From Hydra vulgaris (Eukaryota; Cnidaria; Hydrozoa; Anthoathecata; Hydridae), in assembly GCF_038396675.1 (NCBI RefSeq), contig NC_088934.1:44228501-44292500 (forward strand): a stretch of 64,000 nucleotides of DNA. The letters are read 5' to 3'. The number at the start of each line of letters is the position of its first letter. The stretch's first letter is position 1. The position numbers were made by a program, and so were the translations under genes. The notes below the pieces were generated by a model. It was not told the origin of the DNA and did not search any database. It was given only the letters and a program-made list of their open reading frames with translations. Below, in pieces: positions 49,480 through 60,699 of the stretch.

Positions 49480-51110
49480 TTGAGTGCACCTAGGTTCCAC
49501 AATATAGGTTCAAAAGAAACCTAAGTTCTACAATAGAGGTTCTTATTGCCTTATTGAATCCAAACATAAATGTGCAAGCTTGTTTTTTTTTGCTGTAAAG
49601 TTTGGTTACTTTAGTGTCATTCAAGCTATCCCAAATATGTTGCCAAAGTAGCTGTGCATAATTGAAAAAAACAGACTTTTTACGTAATTTACCAAGAATG
49701 GCTTAACTCTATGTAAAACAGCAAGTTTTATTGATGGGATTTTAGTGTGGGAAGCATTAGAGGGATATTTATTGCTTTATTTGATAACTTGTCGCATGTA
49801 GACCGTTCATTTACTTTTTTAAATATTTTTTTACTTTTTCAAGTGTTTTGAAATTTTAATGAGAATAAAAAAGATCGGAGTGCGAATAGAATAAAACTGA
49901 ATAGAATAGATGCAAAATGTAAATCATTGATGTACATTTAAATACCAATGGTCCCAAAGTTGAGTTTCGGAGAACCCCATAGGTTCCATAGTTTTTCTAG
50001 ATGTTTCAACTGATTTATGATGAACGCATTATTTTTTGTTTGACAAGCAATTTTCGCGTCACGGTAAGGAAGGAGGCGTGAACTTACTGGTTAAATGCAC
50101 TTCCGCGGTGCTCTGTGACAAGACCGTTAGGACTTCTTGGGGCACCTAAAAAGAAAAAAAATTTATAAACTAAAATAAAATTTATATTTTTTATTACGTA
50201 GTATTCGAGTTTTAATCAAATCAATAAAAACCCGTAATGTAACAGTCATCAATGTCAAAGTCAAAAACAGACAGTAACAGTCAGTAACAGTCATCAATGT
50301 CAGTAACAGTCAGTAAAAGTCAGTAACAGTCATCAATGTCAAAGTCAAAAAACCGTAATAAAACAGTCATCAATGAAATCATTAGTAATATGTTACTGCA
50401 ACTCGATTACTGCATGGTCGGTTGAATGAGTTTTTTTAAAACTTGTAAAACATTTGTTTTTTCAGTTAAGTGATTATACAGTCTTTTATACTCTATTAGT
50501 ATGAAAAAAAAAGAGAAGGAGGCGGAGGGGGTAGAAGCGAAAACCCTTTCCTTTTTTAAAAATTAGAAGTATGATGTTGTATTTTAACTATATTTTGAAG
50601 TAATTTAAAGTTATTGAAATACGATTGCTTGACGAAGACTAGAGAGTTTAGTTGTTTGAATAAAAATTGTATTTAGTCAATGTTTCTACATTTCACTTAT
50701 CTCCAACGATCACTTAATGAATGCCATTTTGACTTTGAAGCAGACATTAACAATAACATATTAATAAAAATATATTAACTTAAATTAACAATAAAACCTA
50801 AAAAAAGAAAAAATATATATTAATAAGCGATAAAAAGAAATTGTTAAATTTCTTAATAAGAAAAATAAGAAACAATGGTGCGTAATTAAAAAAAAAGGTT
50901 TAGAAATAAATGTTTTGGCGTTTTTCGCTATATTTCGAAATTTATTTTGTTAGTCTTGGTATTCGTCACTCTTGCAACAAAAAAACAACTTTTCAAATTT
51001 TCCAGTATTCCGCTTTTTTAAAAAATCTGGAGTATTTCATAAAGTGAAGTTTTAGAGATGAAAATAAAAACAGTTAAAAGATGAAATTCTCGAGCTTATT
51101 TTACTTTATT
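49480..51110. other. 1.6 kb spacer with minisatellite
   Basis: No gene. A GC-richer patch at 50055-50150 (GCACTTCCGCGGTGCTCTGT) resembles a SINE-like body ending in an A-rich tail but lacks a clear B box. AGGTTCCACAATATAGGTTC at 49490 is repeated at 49528. Confidence 0.5.
50236..50372. repeat. Minisatellite of CAGTAACAGT and CATCAATGTCAAAGTCAAAA words
   Basis: AACAGTCATCAATG occurs four times (50239, 50287, 50325, 50362) mixed with AACAGTCAGTAA words and two AAAGTCAAAA words, in irregular order. Confidence 0.85.
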
Positions 51111-51112
51111 CT

Positions 51113-51384
51113 TCTACCCGAGAAAAGAAACTCATTGCTTGATATTTGCAGATTCATCTTCTAGATGGGCGGACCATTGGTTTACTGACCAAATGTACAA
51201 TGAAGATTATTATTGGAAGCTATGTAGCAGCTTTCACGGTCATGAAAAAGCGTTAAACTCAGTGAAAAAGTTTTGGAATCAGTATGCAGAACTTGCTAAC
51301 ACATCAGTATGCAGAACGAGCAATCAAAATTCTTCAAGATCATTTGAAAATCTGTAAAAAAGAAACAGAACCTTCATCTTAGAT
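51113..51384 (+). pseudogene. Possible 3'-terminal exon of unknown gene, frameshifted
   Basis: TTGATATTTGCAG at 51139-51151 is a good splice acceptor. After it the frame reads 'SSSRWADHWFTDQMYNEDYY', 'SFHGHEKALNSVKKFWNQYA', and stops after a near-duplicate of CAGTATGCAGAAC (51280 and 51305) shifts the frame. In the other frame the protein goes on 'QYAERAIKILQDHLKICKKE' and ends 'TEPSS' at about 51381. So the original probably read 'WNQYAERAIKIL...'. It has a composition like a real host exon, but I do not recognise the family, and no upstream exon is seen. Confidence 0.35.
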
Positions 51385-51649
51385 TTTTTTTTAACAAAGC
51401 ATAAGAATTGTATTTGTGTAGTTGCAATTAGGGAGCGGCAATGAATCGTTTAACGATGCATTGAACAACTCATCGTGTTCGATATATCGAAACCGATTAG
51501 TTGTTCAATGCATAGAACATCGAACAAAAATGTACCGGAGCTATTAACGATGTGTTATATAAAAAAAAAGGTTATAAAATGGTGTTTAGTTACTTAAATT
51601 AGTTAAATCCTTACGATGCCTTTACCTTTCACATGGGAAAAACTTTTTC

Positions 51650-51794
51650 CGATTAATAATACATTAGACAATCTATTAATTTTAAGATTATCAATACATT
51701 AGACAATCTGTTTACTTTTTCCGAAAAAGTAAATAGATTGTCTAATGTATTGAAAATCTTAAAATTAATAGATTGTCTAATGTATTATTAATCG
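51650..51794. repeat. 145-bp near-perfect palindrome
   Basis: 72-bp arms (51650-51721, 51723-51794) with two mismatches around a single C. Each arm itself holds two direct copies of ATACATTAGACAATCT. Confidence 0.95.
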
Positions 51795-52168
51795 TAAATC
51801 GTTAAATTAAATAGATCGTTTAATGTATTGCTAATTGTAAATCGTTAACTTAAACGCCTTATAAATACGACACACTATTAAGACACTTATTAATAAGAAA
51901 CATAAATATTGCTCATTTTAAATTTTTACGTCACTCAAAAAACACATATCAGTAACTATTTTCTACAACAATCTTGTACTTACAAGCTAAAATCAACAAG
52001 GTAGGTTTTTTTTTAATATTTCTTTTAGATGTAGCATGATTTTAAATGTATGATTTACGATGATAGATTTATTGATTTAATGTTTGATAAATAAATATAT
52101 AGATAGATTGTTGGATGTACAATAAACCATGTGCGATATAGCTAAACTATTTTTTTTTTCACTTCTAG

Positions 52169-54060
52169 ATGCCTAAAGTTTCTTTAATTTGGGATTATAT
52201 CAATGAAAACAGAGCTATCTGCATTGAATGTGGTGAGGAGTACAAGGTGCCTAGTGGGAGCACAACAGGGATGAGAGCCCATCTTAGGACAAAGCACAAA
52301 CCCAGCTTTGAAACACTAGTAGCAAGGAAGCAAATTAAGTCCTCTTCTGGTGCTGGGCCATCAAGAGCAGCCACTGTAAGAACACCAGCCAGGAAAAAGT
52401 CAAGAAAAGAGCAAATTTCTGGCGATGAAACACCAACAAAGTGAGTATTCCCTAAAAGTGAATGGTCTAGGAATGACAATGAACAGACGAAAGTTGTTGC
52501 TGCAATGATGCAGTGGATATCAAGTGCCATGCTGCCTTTTGATGTAGTTGACAACTATGACTTTAAATACTTTGTGAAAATATGTACAAAAGGATAGTAT
52601 TAGCCAATTTCTTCAAGGACAGTTTCATGTAGCAAAATACGGGATTTATACAATGCAATGAAGGCAGCAGTTAATGAAACATTTAATGAAGACAAACCTC
52701 ATCTGGATGACCATTTATGTCTGATCTGTGGACCAGTAAGACCAGCAACGCAGCATACATTGCTATGACTGCACACTACATTGATTTGGATTTTTGAATG
52801 AAGCCTTTTTTCACCTTACAACACTTTGCTGGCAAGCACTCATCGGAAGAAATCGCAAAAAGATTATATGGATTCATAAAAGACCTCAGCTTAGGACCAA
52901 ATGTGCGCACAACAATAACATGCGACGGTGGAGAAAATATAAAGATAGCCGGAAAAGATAGTGTTATAAATGATTTGTTCTGGTGTGTCGATCATAAGAT
53001 AAATTTGATAATACAAAGTGCTGCCTCAAAATGTGTGCAGTAGAGAGATTTGAGTGATAAGCTGACAAGACCGGTTGGCTTCTTCAATTATTCTCAGAAG
53101 TCAAAGGATTCACTAACTGTTGAAGCATCAAAAATTCCAGATATTACAATTAAAAAACTAGTTCAAAGTTGCTCAACCAGATGGAACAGTGAGCTACATC
53201 AGTTACAATCAATCAATAAGCTACTGCCTCCTATCAAAATTGTAGCAGAAAAAGATGTTTCACAAAAACTAGTCTACAAAATACCAGATAAAGTGGAGAT
53301 TAAACAATAGAGGACAATGACTGAACTATTGAAAAAGTTTGAAGAACTGTCCAACCTTGCAAATTTAAAAAACGAGGTTTCATTAGTCCATATTGTTCCA
53401 AAACTCTTTGATCTGGAAGATAAATTGCATTCAATATCATATGATTCACCCAATCCTATGATGAAAGAAGTCGCTGATCATTACTTGCTGCAAATGCACG
53501 ACAGGTTTCCCAAATGTGGAGCTAAAGTTTTAGAATACGCATATGCAAACATGTTGGATCTTCGTTACAAAAAATCAACATTGCATGGTATTGGGCAAAG
53601 GTACAACATGACCAAGATATCTTTGAATAAAGCTGTGTTCAACATGTGCAAGACCGAACTTAGGAACACCACATCACCCAACACATCATAATCCCCTCAT
53701 TGATGAAACGGAAGATACAATGACACAGACACACAGAGAGACTCAAGAAAAAATAACAGTTGGATACGTAAGAAGGTCTTGCAAAAGTTTGAAAATTAAA
53801 ACTTTTGGAAAAGGGGTTAATAACCCGGAAGGAAGCACCTCTTTGATAGCGTAGATTAAGGCAGAGATAGATATCTATTTGACAACAATACCGATTGCCG
53901 ATAATAGGGATATACTTCGTTACTGGAAGAAACAATCTTTTAAGTATCCAAAACTTACCCGCTTTGCTAGGAGAACATCAGCAATTCCACAGATAATTCC
54001 AGCTGTGGAAACGAGTGTTTTCGACAGCTGGAAATATCTTCCACAGAGGAAATATCTGTG
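52169..54060 (+). pseudogene. hAT transposase (ZBED1-like), broken
   Basis: N-terminal BED finger: 'AICIECGEEYKVPSGSTTG' and 'MRAHLRTKHK' (52205-52305), preceded by TTTCACTTCTAG, a plausible splice acceptor. A stop at 52442-52444 ends the first frame. Then 'LCLICGPVRPATQHTLL' region (no clear frame), 'MKPFFTLQHFAGKHSSEEIA' (52798), 'TITCDGGENIKIA' with the second Asp (52918), 'FWCVDHKINLIIQSAA' with the Cys...His, 'LVQSCSTRWNSELHQLQSI', 'YANMLDLRYKK' (53550), and 'YWKKQSFKYPKLTRFARRTS' (53915), the start of the dimerisation region. Stops at 53041, 53308 and 53689. Dead copy. Confidence 0.85.
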
Positions 54061-54182
54061 GTGACAAGAGAACAAATCTGCCTGCGTCTAAAGTTAAAAA
54101 ATTGTTTACATAAAAGAAAACTTAAGACAGACAAAGAAAATGAATGTTGTGAACAATTTTATAGTTTGACTAATTTCCTAAA

Positions 54183-54296
54183 ATTTTACAAAAATTTTAC
54201 AAAAATTTTACAAAAATTTTACAAAAATTTTACAAAAATTTTACAAAAATTTTACAAAAATTGTACAAAAATTGTACAAAAATTGTACAAAAATTT
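54183..54296. repeat. 11-bp minisatellite (ATTTTACAAAA)n
   Basis: About ten copies; the last three carry a G (ATTGTACAAAA). Because 33 nt is three units, all three frames stay open and give an 11-residue periodic peptide. Confidence 0.95.
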
Positions 54297-54514
54297 GCTT
54301 TGCCATTATTGTAGATGATTAATAGCAAATAACAATAACTAAACAAAATTTTATTTATAAATTTAGCTGTTTTGTATTTTATTTCTATTTTTTCGATGCA
54401 TCGTGTAACGATGAATCGTTCGATGCATCATGTTCGACGCATCGCACACGATTAATCGTTCGATGCATCGTGTTCGATGCAATTACTTTAAATAAACTAC
54501 ACAACATTTTTTCG

Positions 54515-54745
<231 letters not shown>

Positions 54746-54811
54746 TTATGTTAGTGTATTCTTCAAATAAAATGCTAATGTTCTTAAAGAACAGAGCAAT
54801 AATCAATTTTT

Positions 54812-54823
54812 ATATATATATAC

Positions 54824-54914
<91 letters not shown>
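54812..54914. repeat. (TA)n microsatellite
   Basis: About 100 bp, ending at the CAGAGCC end of the next hAT remnant. Confidence 0.97.
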
Positions 54915-54916
<2 letters not shown>

Positions 54917-55179
54917 CAGAGCCGTAACCACAGTTTTGATATTAGGGGGTTCATGGTTCTTATAAAGGAGAGAGGGGGTAAAGAAAAGTTTTATTTTCAT
55001 TTATAATGTATATTTAATGATCATCAAATTCCACATATATGAAACAAATAAAAAATGTAATACTTGCGTCAAACATCGTTTATTTCTTCAAAAATGCTAA
55101 CCGAAATTTCAAAAAATATTTATTCGTGCTTGACATTTATTAATAAACTCATTTGCGATCTCAACCAAATTAATTGTGT

Positions 55180-56600
55180 CCACTGCTTCCACGTGAGTAT
55201 GATGAGCTAGCAAGTTGTTAGGCGGGAATCTGTTGTTGTTGATTGAAGGCAGGTTTAAACTCTTTTTAAAGCGGAGAAAGAACTTTCACTAAGTGCATTA
55301 GTAGCTGGCATGACAAGAATTAGCTTGGCAATCTTTACAACTTCAATAAGTGAAGCTGTTTTAGAGTGATCCATGCTCTTGCAAAATAAGATGTGATCTT
55401 TGTTATTGAATTTTTTTGATTTCGTAACCAAATGATGCTGCAATGCTTGAGAGAAGAGAAATTTGTGTTTTAGCTAAAGATTGGGTAATGTCTTGACAGT
55501 AAAAGTAAAAAACTGATTGCAGATGATTTTCCTAACTTTCCCTTTTTATTGATTTGAATAGAACTTCCTGAAGATCAATATATACCTTATAATCAGGTTG
55601 ATCAAACCTCTGTTTTAAAAAACTGATAATAAGATTGAAAGCTTCAAAATAAAATTGGCGATAATGTTTTTTGATGAATCATGGAAATAATAGGATTTTT
55701 GTGGGTTAAGAATTATTTTAAAATAATCCACCATTTTCCTTTTTCTCGAGAGTTAAGGTTCAGCGACACCAGGCTGGGTTTTCAATTTCATAGCACATTC
55801 CCGAAACAGTTCGTAAATTTTCCTGCTTCGGTATTTGTCCAGAACATTAAAGACTTGAGATGCAAGACTCTGTCCTTCCGCTCCAGAAATACTTTGACCT
55901 CGGAGTGCCTTACTTAGATTGTCTGTTTGTTTCAGGAAGCATTCCTCTAAATAGCAATAAAAGATAAAGTCAAATGTCAACATTATAAACTTCACTCCCC
56001 AAATTCTTGCTTTCATTTCGGTATCATTCAACTCTTGCAATGACCATTTCCAAAGTTCCATTAGCTTGCAATGCTTTTTTAGAAACGATTCAAAAACAGT
56101 GTTACGCACTGTCCATTTTGTTGGACAAAATTAACGGATAGACTTTGAATTGTTTTTCGTTAGTTCTCTAATAGCATTAAGTTTGGAATTTCTTTTAGGT
56201 GATTTTTTGATAAGTTTGCAAATATATATACATTACAAATTATATGCTGTTCCAAACGTTTCGTCGAGACTTGGAATATTTTTGATGACATCATCGATGG
56301 CAAAGTTTAAAGCGTGGCTGTAGCAATACGCGCATAAGCACTTTTTGTTAAATAACTTTATCTCAGTTTTTACTCCAGATTTAGGACCAGACATATTAGC
56401 AGCTCCATTATAGCATTAACCACACGCATCTTCTAATCTCTTATTCATCCTCAAGATAATATCTTTGAGAACAGGCACATTTCTTAAAAATACGCAATTT
56501 CTTTGAAAGTTGTATCTGGAAACGGAAGCATACCAATGAACTCTTCGTGAGCTTGTAAATTATCATAGACCCATCGAAGACAAACATTCGTTTGTCTTCG
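55180..56600 (-). pseudogene. hAT transposase, C-terminal two-thirds, broken
   Basis: Minus strand in order: 'AHEEFIGMLPFPDTTFKEIA' (56560-56500), 'CYNGAANMSGPKSGVKTEIK' (about 56415-56360; second Asp position, here altered or shifted), 'KCLCAYCYSHALNFAIDDV' with the Cys...His, 'TVRNTVFESFLKKHCKL' (56110), 'IWGVKFIMLTFDFIFYCYLE', 'LPRKRKMVDYF' (about 55755-55725) and 'MPATNALSESSFSALKRV' (55310-55255), the dimerisation domain. Several stops and frameshifts occur between 55480 and 55730 and at 56400. The N-terminus is missing. Confidence 0.8.
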
Positions 56601-56640
56601 ATGGGTCAATGATAATTTACAAGCACGCAAAGAGTTCATT
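56535..56640. repeat. 51-bp inverted duplication with 4-nt loop
   Basis: 56535-56585 and 56590-56640 are inverted copies with four mismatches, around ATTC. The hAT homology ends here. Confidence 0.93.
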
Positions 56641-57420
56641 GTTCTCGTGTTTTAATTGCCGAAAATATATCGATACTACTACAACGTTGCTATTTGCCTG
56701 TTTTGTCAAATTCACTTTTTCTTTAGCATTCTGCCAGACTCGAATTTCTTTATTTTATTTTCAGTTGGTTTTGCTTTATCAAGTCTAACTTTAATTAAAA
56801 TCAAAGAAACAATACTCAGCAACGCAATAATCGAAATTGATAGAAAAAGTAGTGAAGTTTTAGGATTTTGATTTTTAATACAAAGGTCTAGATGTTTAAG
56901 ATGAACTGTTATGAAAATACTTTATACTCAAAAATAAAAGCTTAGTACATGGGCAATAAAGATACCATAATTACTATTTTGTGGTGGTGTATTGTTTTAA
57001 AGTGATGTATTTATTTTGTGGTGGTGTATTGTTTTAAAGTAGTATAAAAGCAGAATATTATGGTAAAATGCACAACAGAAAACACCATAAATGATATATT
57101 ATTAAATTATTCTTTTAAAATACAGATGATACATAATATATATAAATAATTAATAAATTATAACATTTAGATACAAATATCACAATTTAAACATATTAAA
57201 ATATCACATATAAATACATATACATATTACTATATTGTAATCTTACCTATAAATGCATATAAATGTATATTATAAATATATGCAAATAAATATTAGATTT
57301 TTATGTATATTTAGATAAGCCGTTCTAAATGAACTTACTTTAAGTTAAAATTATATTTACAACGCGGCTAATTTCTAGACAAAACATATGTTTTCTTGGA
57401 TAAGTAACATTTTGCAACAA
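56641..57420. other. AT-rich spacer, no gene supported
   Basis: ATTTTGTGGTGGTGTATTGT is repeated at 56977 and 57012 (35 bp apart). A frame at 56656-56871 is hydrophobic and has no motif. Confidence 0.5.
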
Positions 57421-57434
57421 AAAAAATCGCGGAA

Positions 57435-57809
57435 AAAGCTATTTACAAAAATTTCAAAAGAAGTTATAGAACATCAGAAAGCGAAATCCTCATTCACCAT
57501 CTGGAAAGAGTTTTAAAAAAATTGCAGATAAGGCCTGCGAAAAGCGTGAACAAAAAAAGTAAGTCTAGCGCAAATGCGCCAGTTGTCCCATATTCCGGCA
57601 ATTCGGCACTGGATAAGACCGGTATTCTTTACAAGCAAGATAAGTACAGTATTGAAAATAATCTAAAGCTACATGAAAAATGGAGGTTGTTTCTAAGGTT
57701 ACATGACAAATGGAGGTTGTTTCTAAGGTTAAATGACAAATGTAGGTTGCTTCCGAAATCTAAAAGTTTTTTTTATAAGAAGAGCTTACTTGAACAGAGT
57801 TTCACTTAA
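57435..57809 (+). CDS. Possible coding fragment with a triplicated 10-residue unit
   Basis: One frame is open from about 57449 through the ATG at 57522 to 57809: 'SYRTSESEILIHHLERVLKK', 'SANAPVVPYSGNSALDKTG', 'KQDKYSIENNLKLHEKWRL' and then two more diverged copies of the 10-residue unit ('LRLHDKWRLF', 'LRLNDKCRLL'). The 30-bp tandem unit explains the peptide repeat. Basic and hydrophilic composition, no recognised domain. It could be a TE-derived or host exon fragment. No splice sites can be assigned with confidence. Confidence 0.25.
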   Translation, partial: KAIYKNFKRSYRTSESEILIHHLERVLKKLQIRPAKSVNKKSKSSANAPVVPYSGNSALDKTGILYKQDKYSIENNLKLHEKWRLFLRLHDKWRLFLRLNDKCRLLPKSKSFFYKKSLLEQSFT

Positions 57810-58049
57810 AATTAGATAGTATTTTTGATATTATTTCTCCTAGCTGGAAAGAAGATATAAGAAAAACCTGACCAAAGATGTTAAAGATGCAGATAATATA
57901 TTTCTTGGTTTGCAGTTCCCAATAACAGAATAACGTGCAGAATAACTACAGTGTTGGGGAGAAAAAAAACAAGAAATGAAAAAGAAACAGATGTTGACTG
58001 AAAAAGAAAATAGATAATGATGATAAAACAAAAAAGTTAGTTGTTTATA
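57810..58049. other. Spacer
   Basis: AT-rich; part of it may be the 3' UTR of the reverse-strand CR1 fragment next to it. Confidence 0.4.
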
Positions 58050-58400
58050 GCAGTGACTCAGAGTTATGAGTTAAGAATCTTTTGCCAATGAACATACTTG
58101 TTCAATAGATTCTGCATTTTAGAGTTCTCCTAAAATGATCATGAGTTTAAAATTTTGAAAAAGCAGCTAGATGAAAGATATTCGGTCATTATTAACTATA
58201 TAAAAATGATTTAATTTAAAGATTTGGATTAAATCGCATCGAAGGCGCCAAAACTCAGGTGAGAGTAAATTTAATTGTTTTAACCTTTCGCAGTATTGAA
58301 GATGCCTCAAGCTGGAAGTTCATTTTGTTGCTTTGCGTTGAACAGATTCTACCAAGGTCATATCAGTTTTTAAATAAGGAGCCCAAATAGACTTTTTTTT
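58050..58400 (-). pseudogene. CR1 LINE C-terminal fragment, reverse strand
   Basis: Minus strand from 58395: 'SIWAPYLKTDMTLVESVQRK', then 'SLRHLQYCERLKQLNLLSPE' and 'CDLIQIFK'. This is the CR1 tail after the RT ('...VQRRATK...YEERLKRLGL...RRLRGDMI...'). It has several stops. Bounded by a T run at 58387-58407. Confidence 0.7.
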
Positions 58401-58804
58401 TTTTTCTCCTTTTATTTAGCCGTACAAATATTTACAAGTTTCGTATTTTATAATATATATAAAAATGGCAAGGACGAGAAGAAGACAGATATGCCTTATC
58501 ACCAAGTCTCTTGTTTTTTCTAGACATTTATATAAATACATTGTAACTAAAATTAAAAATTAAAAATGAGAGAAAAAAGCAAAATGCTTCAAAGAAGTTT
58601 ATACAAAATGCAAAATAGTTAAAGTTTTTAAAAGTTTTTTTAAAAAAAAGTTAAAGAAGTAGTTTATTTTCAATAACATGAAGATTAACTTACAAACATA
58701 TATATACACATATACATATATGTATATATACACATACATACACACTCATATATACATATACACACACATACACACATATACACACATATATACATATACA
58801 CATA
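58401..58804. other. Spacer ending in a (CA/TA)n tract
   Basis: 58698-58804 is a mixed TATACACATA repeat; the Tc1 element inserted at its TA 58803-58804. Confidence 0.8.
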
Positions 58805-60481
58805 CAGTATCGGACAAAACATGGTGGACAAACTTAAATTTATAACAAAAGTTGATCAAAAACTAAAATAAACTAGTAAAACAATTGTACATATTAATTT
58901 TTAAATAGTTTATTATGTTCTTAACAAAATTTAAAACGTTTGAATTATACTAAGAATCACACAAAAATATTTATAACACATTTTTCTCAACAAACTAAAT
59001 TTTTCCTTGGACAAAACAAGGTGGACAAATCAAAACAATACTTTTTTTATAAGATTGTCTTTATTCAATTTACCGTACTCTTTTGTTTTCACTTTTATCA
59101 TAACATTACTCTAAAATAGTAAAATAGATTTTGAAACGTCTGACCAATTATTTTTTCAATTTAATTAAAAATAGATTTAACTCGTGATATATGACGTATA
59201 TTGCAACTTAAAATGGCTTACGACAAATTAGGAAGTGTTTTACGTGAAAATATTATAAAAGATTTTAAAAGTGGAAAACGTCAAGCTGAAATTTGTAGAA
59301 AATATAATATAACTAAATCGACTGCAAGCAAAACTGTCAAATCATTTGGATTTCGTGACTGCTATAAAACAAACCATCGGGGCGGACGTCCGAGAAAAAC
59401 ATCACAAAAACTAGATCGAATAATTGTTAAAAAGCTTAAAAAAGATCCATTTTTGTCATCCACAAAATTAACCGAAAAACTTGAACTACAAATCTCTAAA
59501 CGCACTGTGCGATGATGAGCTAACGAAGCAAAGTTGTTTTCTCGAATGCCTGACAAGAAACCACTAACTTCTTTTAAAAATAGAAAGCTAAGACCTGCGT
59601 TTGCCAACGTACACCAAAATTGGATTGTAGACCAGTGGAAAAACATACTTTTTAGTGATGAATCAAAGTATAACCTTTTTGGAAGCGACGTCAAGAAGCG
59701 AGTCTTGAGACAAAAGAACACCAGATTCAATACTAAATATACCAATAAGAGTGTTAAGCATGGAACGTCTGCTATGGTTTGGGGATGTTTCTCAGCACTA
59801 GGAACTGGTTCTATTCATAAAATTAATGGAATTATGGACCGTTTTGCTTACAAAGATATAATGGAAAATGTAATGTTACCACATGCTGAATAGGAAATGC
59901 CCCTAAAATGGATTTTTTTTAATAGGACAATGATCCAAACATACGTCAAAAATTGTAAAACAATGGTTCAAGGACAAGAGTATCACCATAATGGAGTGGC
60001 CTGCACAAAGCCCTGACTTAAGTCCCATAGAAAATTTCTAGGAAACATTGGACAATAAGGAGCGTGCAAATGTGAAGACCAGTGAGGAATTATTTGAACA
60101 AATGGAGAAGGCCTGGCAAGAGATTGATATGAGAATTGTTGACTCATTAATTGAATCTATGCCTCGAAGAATGAAAGCAGTAATTAAAAGTAAAGGAGGT
60201 CCTATCAAATAATAAGATAATTTTTGAAATTTTTTGAATTTTCTGTCGATTTTTTGAGTGTCCACCTTGTTTTGTCCAAAGAAAAATGTAGTTTGTTAGC
60301 GAAAATGTGTTATAAAACTTTTTTAGTGATTTTTAGTATGATTCAAGAAATTTAAATTTTGTTAACAACATAATAAACTACATAAAAAATAATATGTTCA
60401 ATTGTTTTACTAGTTTTTTTTAGTTTTTGATCAATTTTTGTTCTAAATTTGAGTTTGTCCATCATGTTTTGTCCCATACTC
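58805..60481 (+). mobile_element. Tc1-family element with IR/DR ends
   Basis: TA at 58803-58804 and 60482-60483. About 225-bp terminal inverted repeats hold two direct copies of the binding-site word at each end: outer GGACAAAACATGGTGGACAA (58815) and inner GGACAAAACAAGGTGGACAA (59009); on the right, inner GTGTCCACCTTGTTTTGTCC (60258) and outer TTTGTCCATCATGTTTTGTC (60455). This inverted-repeat/direct-repeat layout is known from Sleeping Beauty-like Tc1 elements. 1677 bp. Confidence 0.95.
59213..60211 (+). pseudogene. Tc1 transposase (DD34E), broken
   Basis: Starts 'MAYDKLGSVLRENIIKDFKS' (59213). The paired-type DNA-binding region includes 'AEICRKYNITKSTASKTVK' and the AT-hook-like 'RGGRPRKT'. 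A stop at 59513 and a frameshift precede 'MPDKKPLTSFKNRKLR', 'NILFSDESKYNLFGSD' (first Asp), 'HGTSAMVWGCFSALGTGSIH'. A stop at 59891 is followed by 'DNDPN' (second Asp, 59930) and, after an indel, '[16 protein letters not shown]' (Glu) and the end 'LIESMPRRMKAVIKSKGG'. A TAG stands where Trp is expected after 'PIENF'. Dead, but its ends are well kept. Confidence 0.92.
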
Positions 60482-60483
60482 TA

Positions 60484-60506
60484 CATATATACATATACAC
60501 ACACAT

Positions 60507-60573
<67 letters not shown>

Positions 60574-60596
60574 CACACACATACACATACATACTT
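60484..60596. repeat. (CA/TA)n microsatellite, split from 58698 tract by Tc1
   Basis: The same CACATACACA/TATATATA mix as on the other side of the Tc1 insertion, so the two were one tract. Confidence 0.9.
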
Positions 60597-60699
60597 TTTC
60601 ATAATATAATCGAATATAATGTATATAATTAAAGACTTTAGACCTTTTCAGACAAACAAAGCATGCACTAATAGATAATTTTCAAATATAAAATTTTTA

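Larger units (their letters stand above)
51431..54477 (+). mobile_element. hAT element (ZBED type), possible 8-bp duplication TGCAATTA
   Basis: TGCAATTA stands at 51423-51430 and at 54478-54485. Just inside both ends are clusters of CGATGCAT/ATCGTTCGATG words (51440-51530 and 54390-54477). The outermost bases do not form a clean inverted repeat, so the exact ends are less sure than the duplication suggests. The gene inside is broken. Confidence 0.75.
54917..56640 (-). mobile_element. hAT remnant, one end only, reverse strand
   Basis: The left end CAGAGCCGTAACCACAG at 54917 with a following GGGGG patch is hAT-like and is the 3' end of the gene, which lies on the minus strand. At the other side the homology stops at the big inverted duplication 56535-56640, and no second end was found. 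Confidence 0.7.

Noticed and set aside
50236-50372. CRISPR array
   Set aside because: Repeat and spacer sizes are irregular, the words overlap, and the DNA is from an animal.
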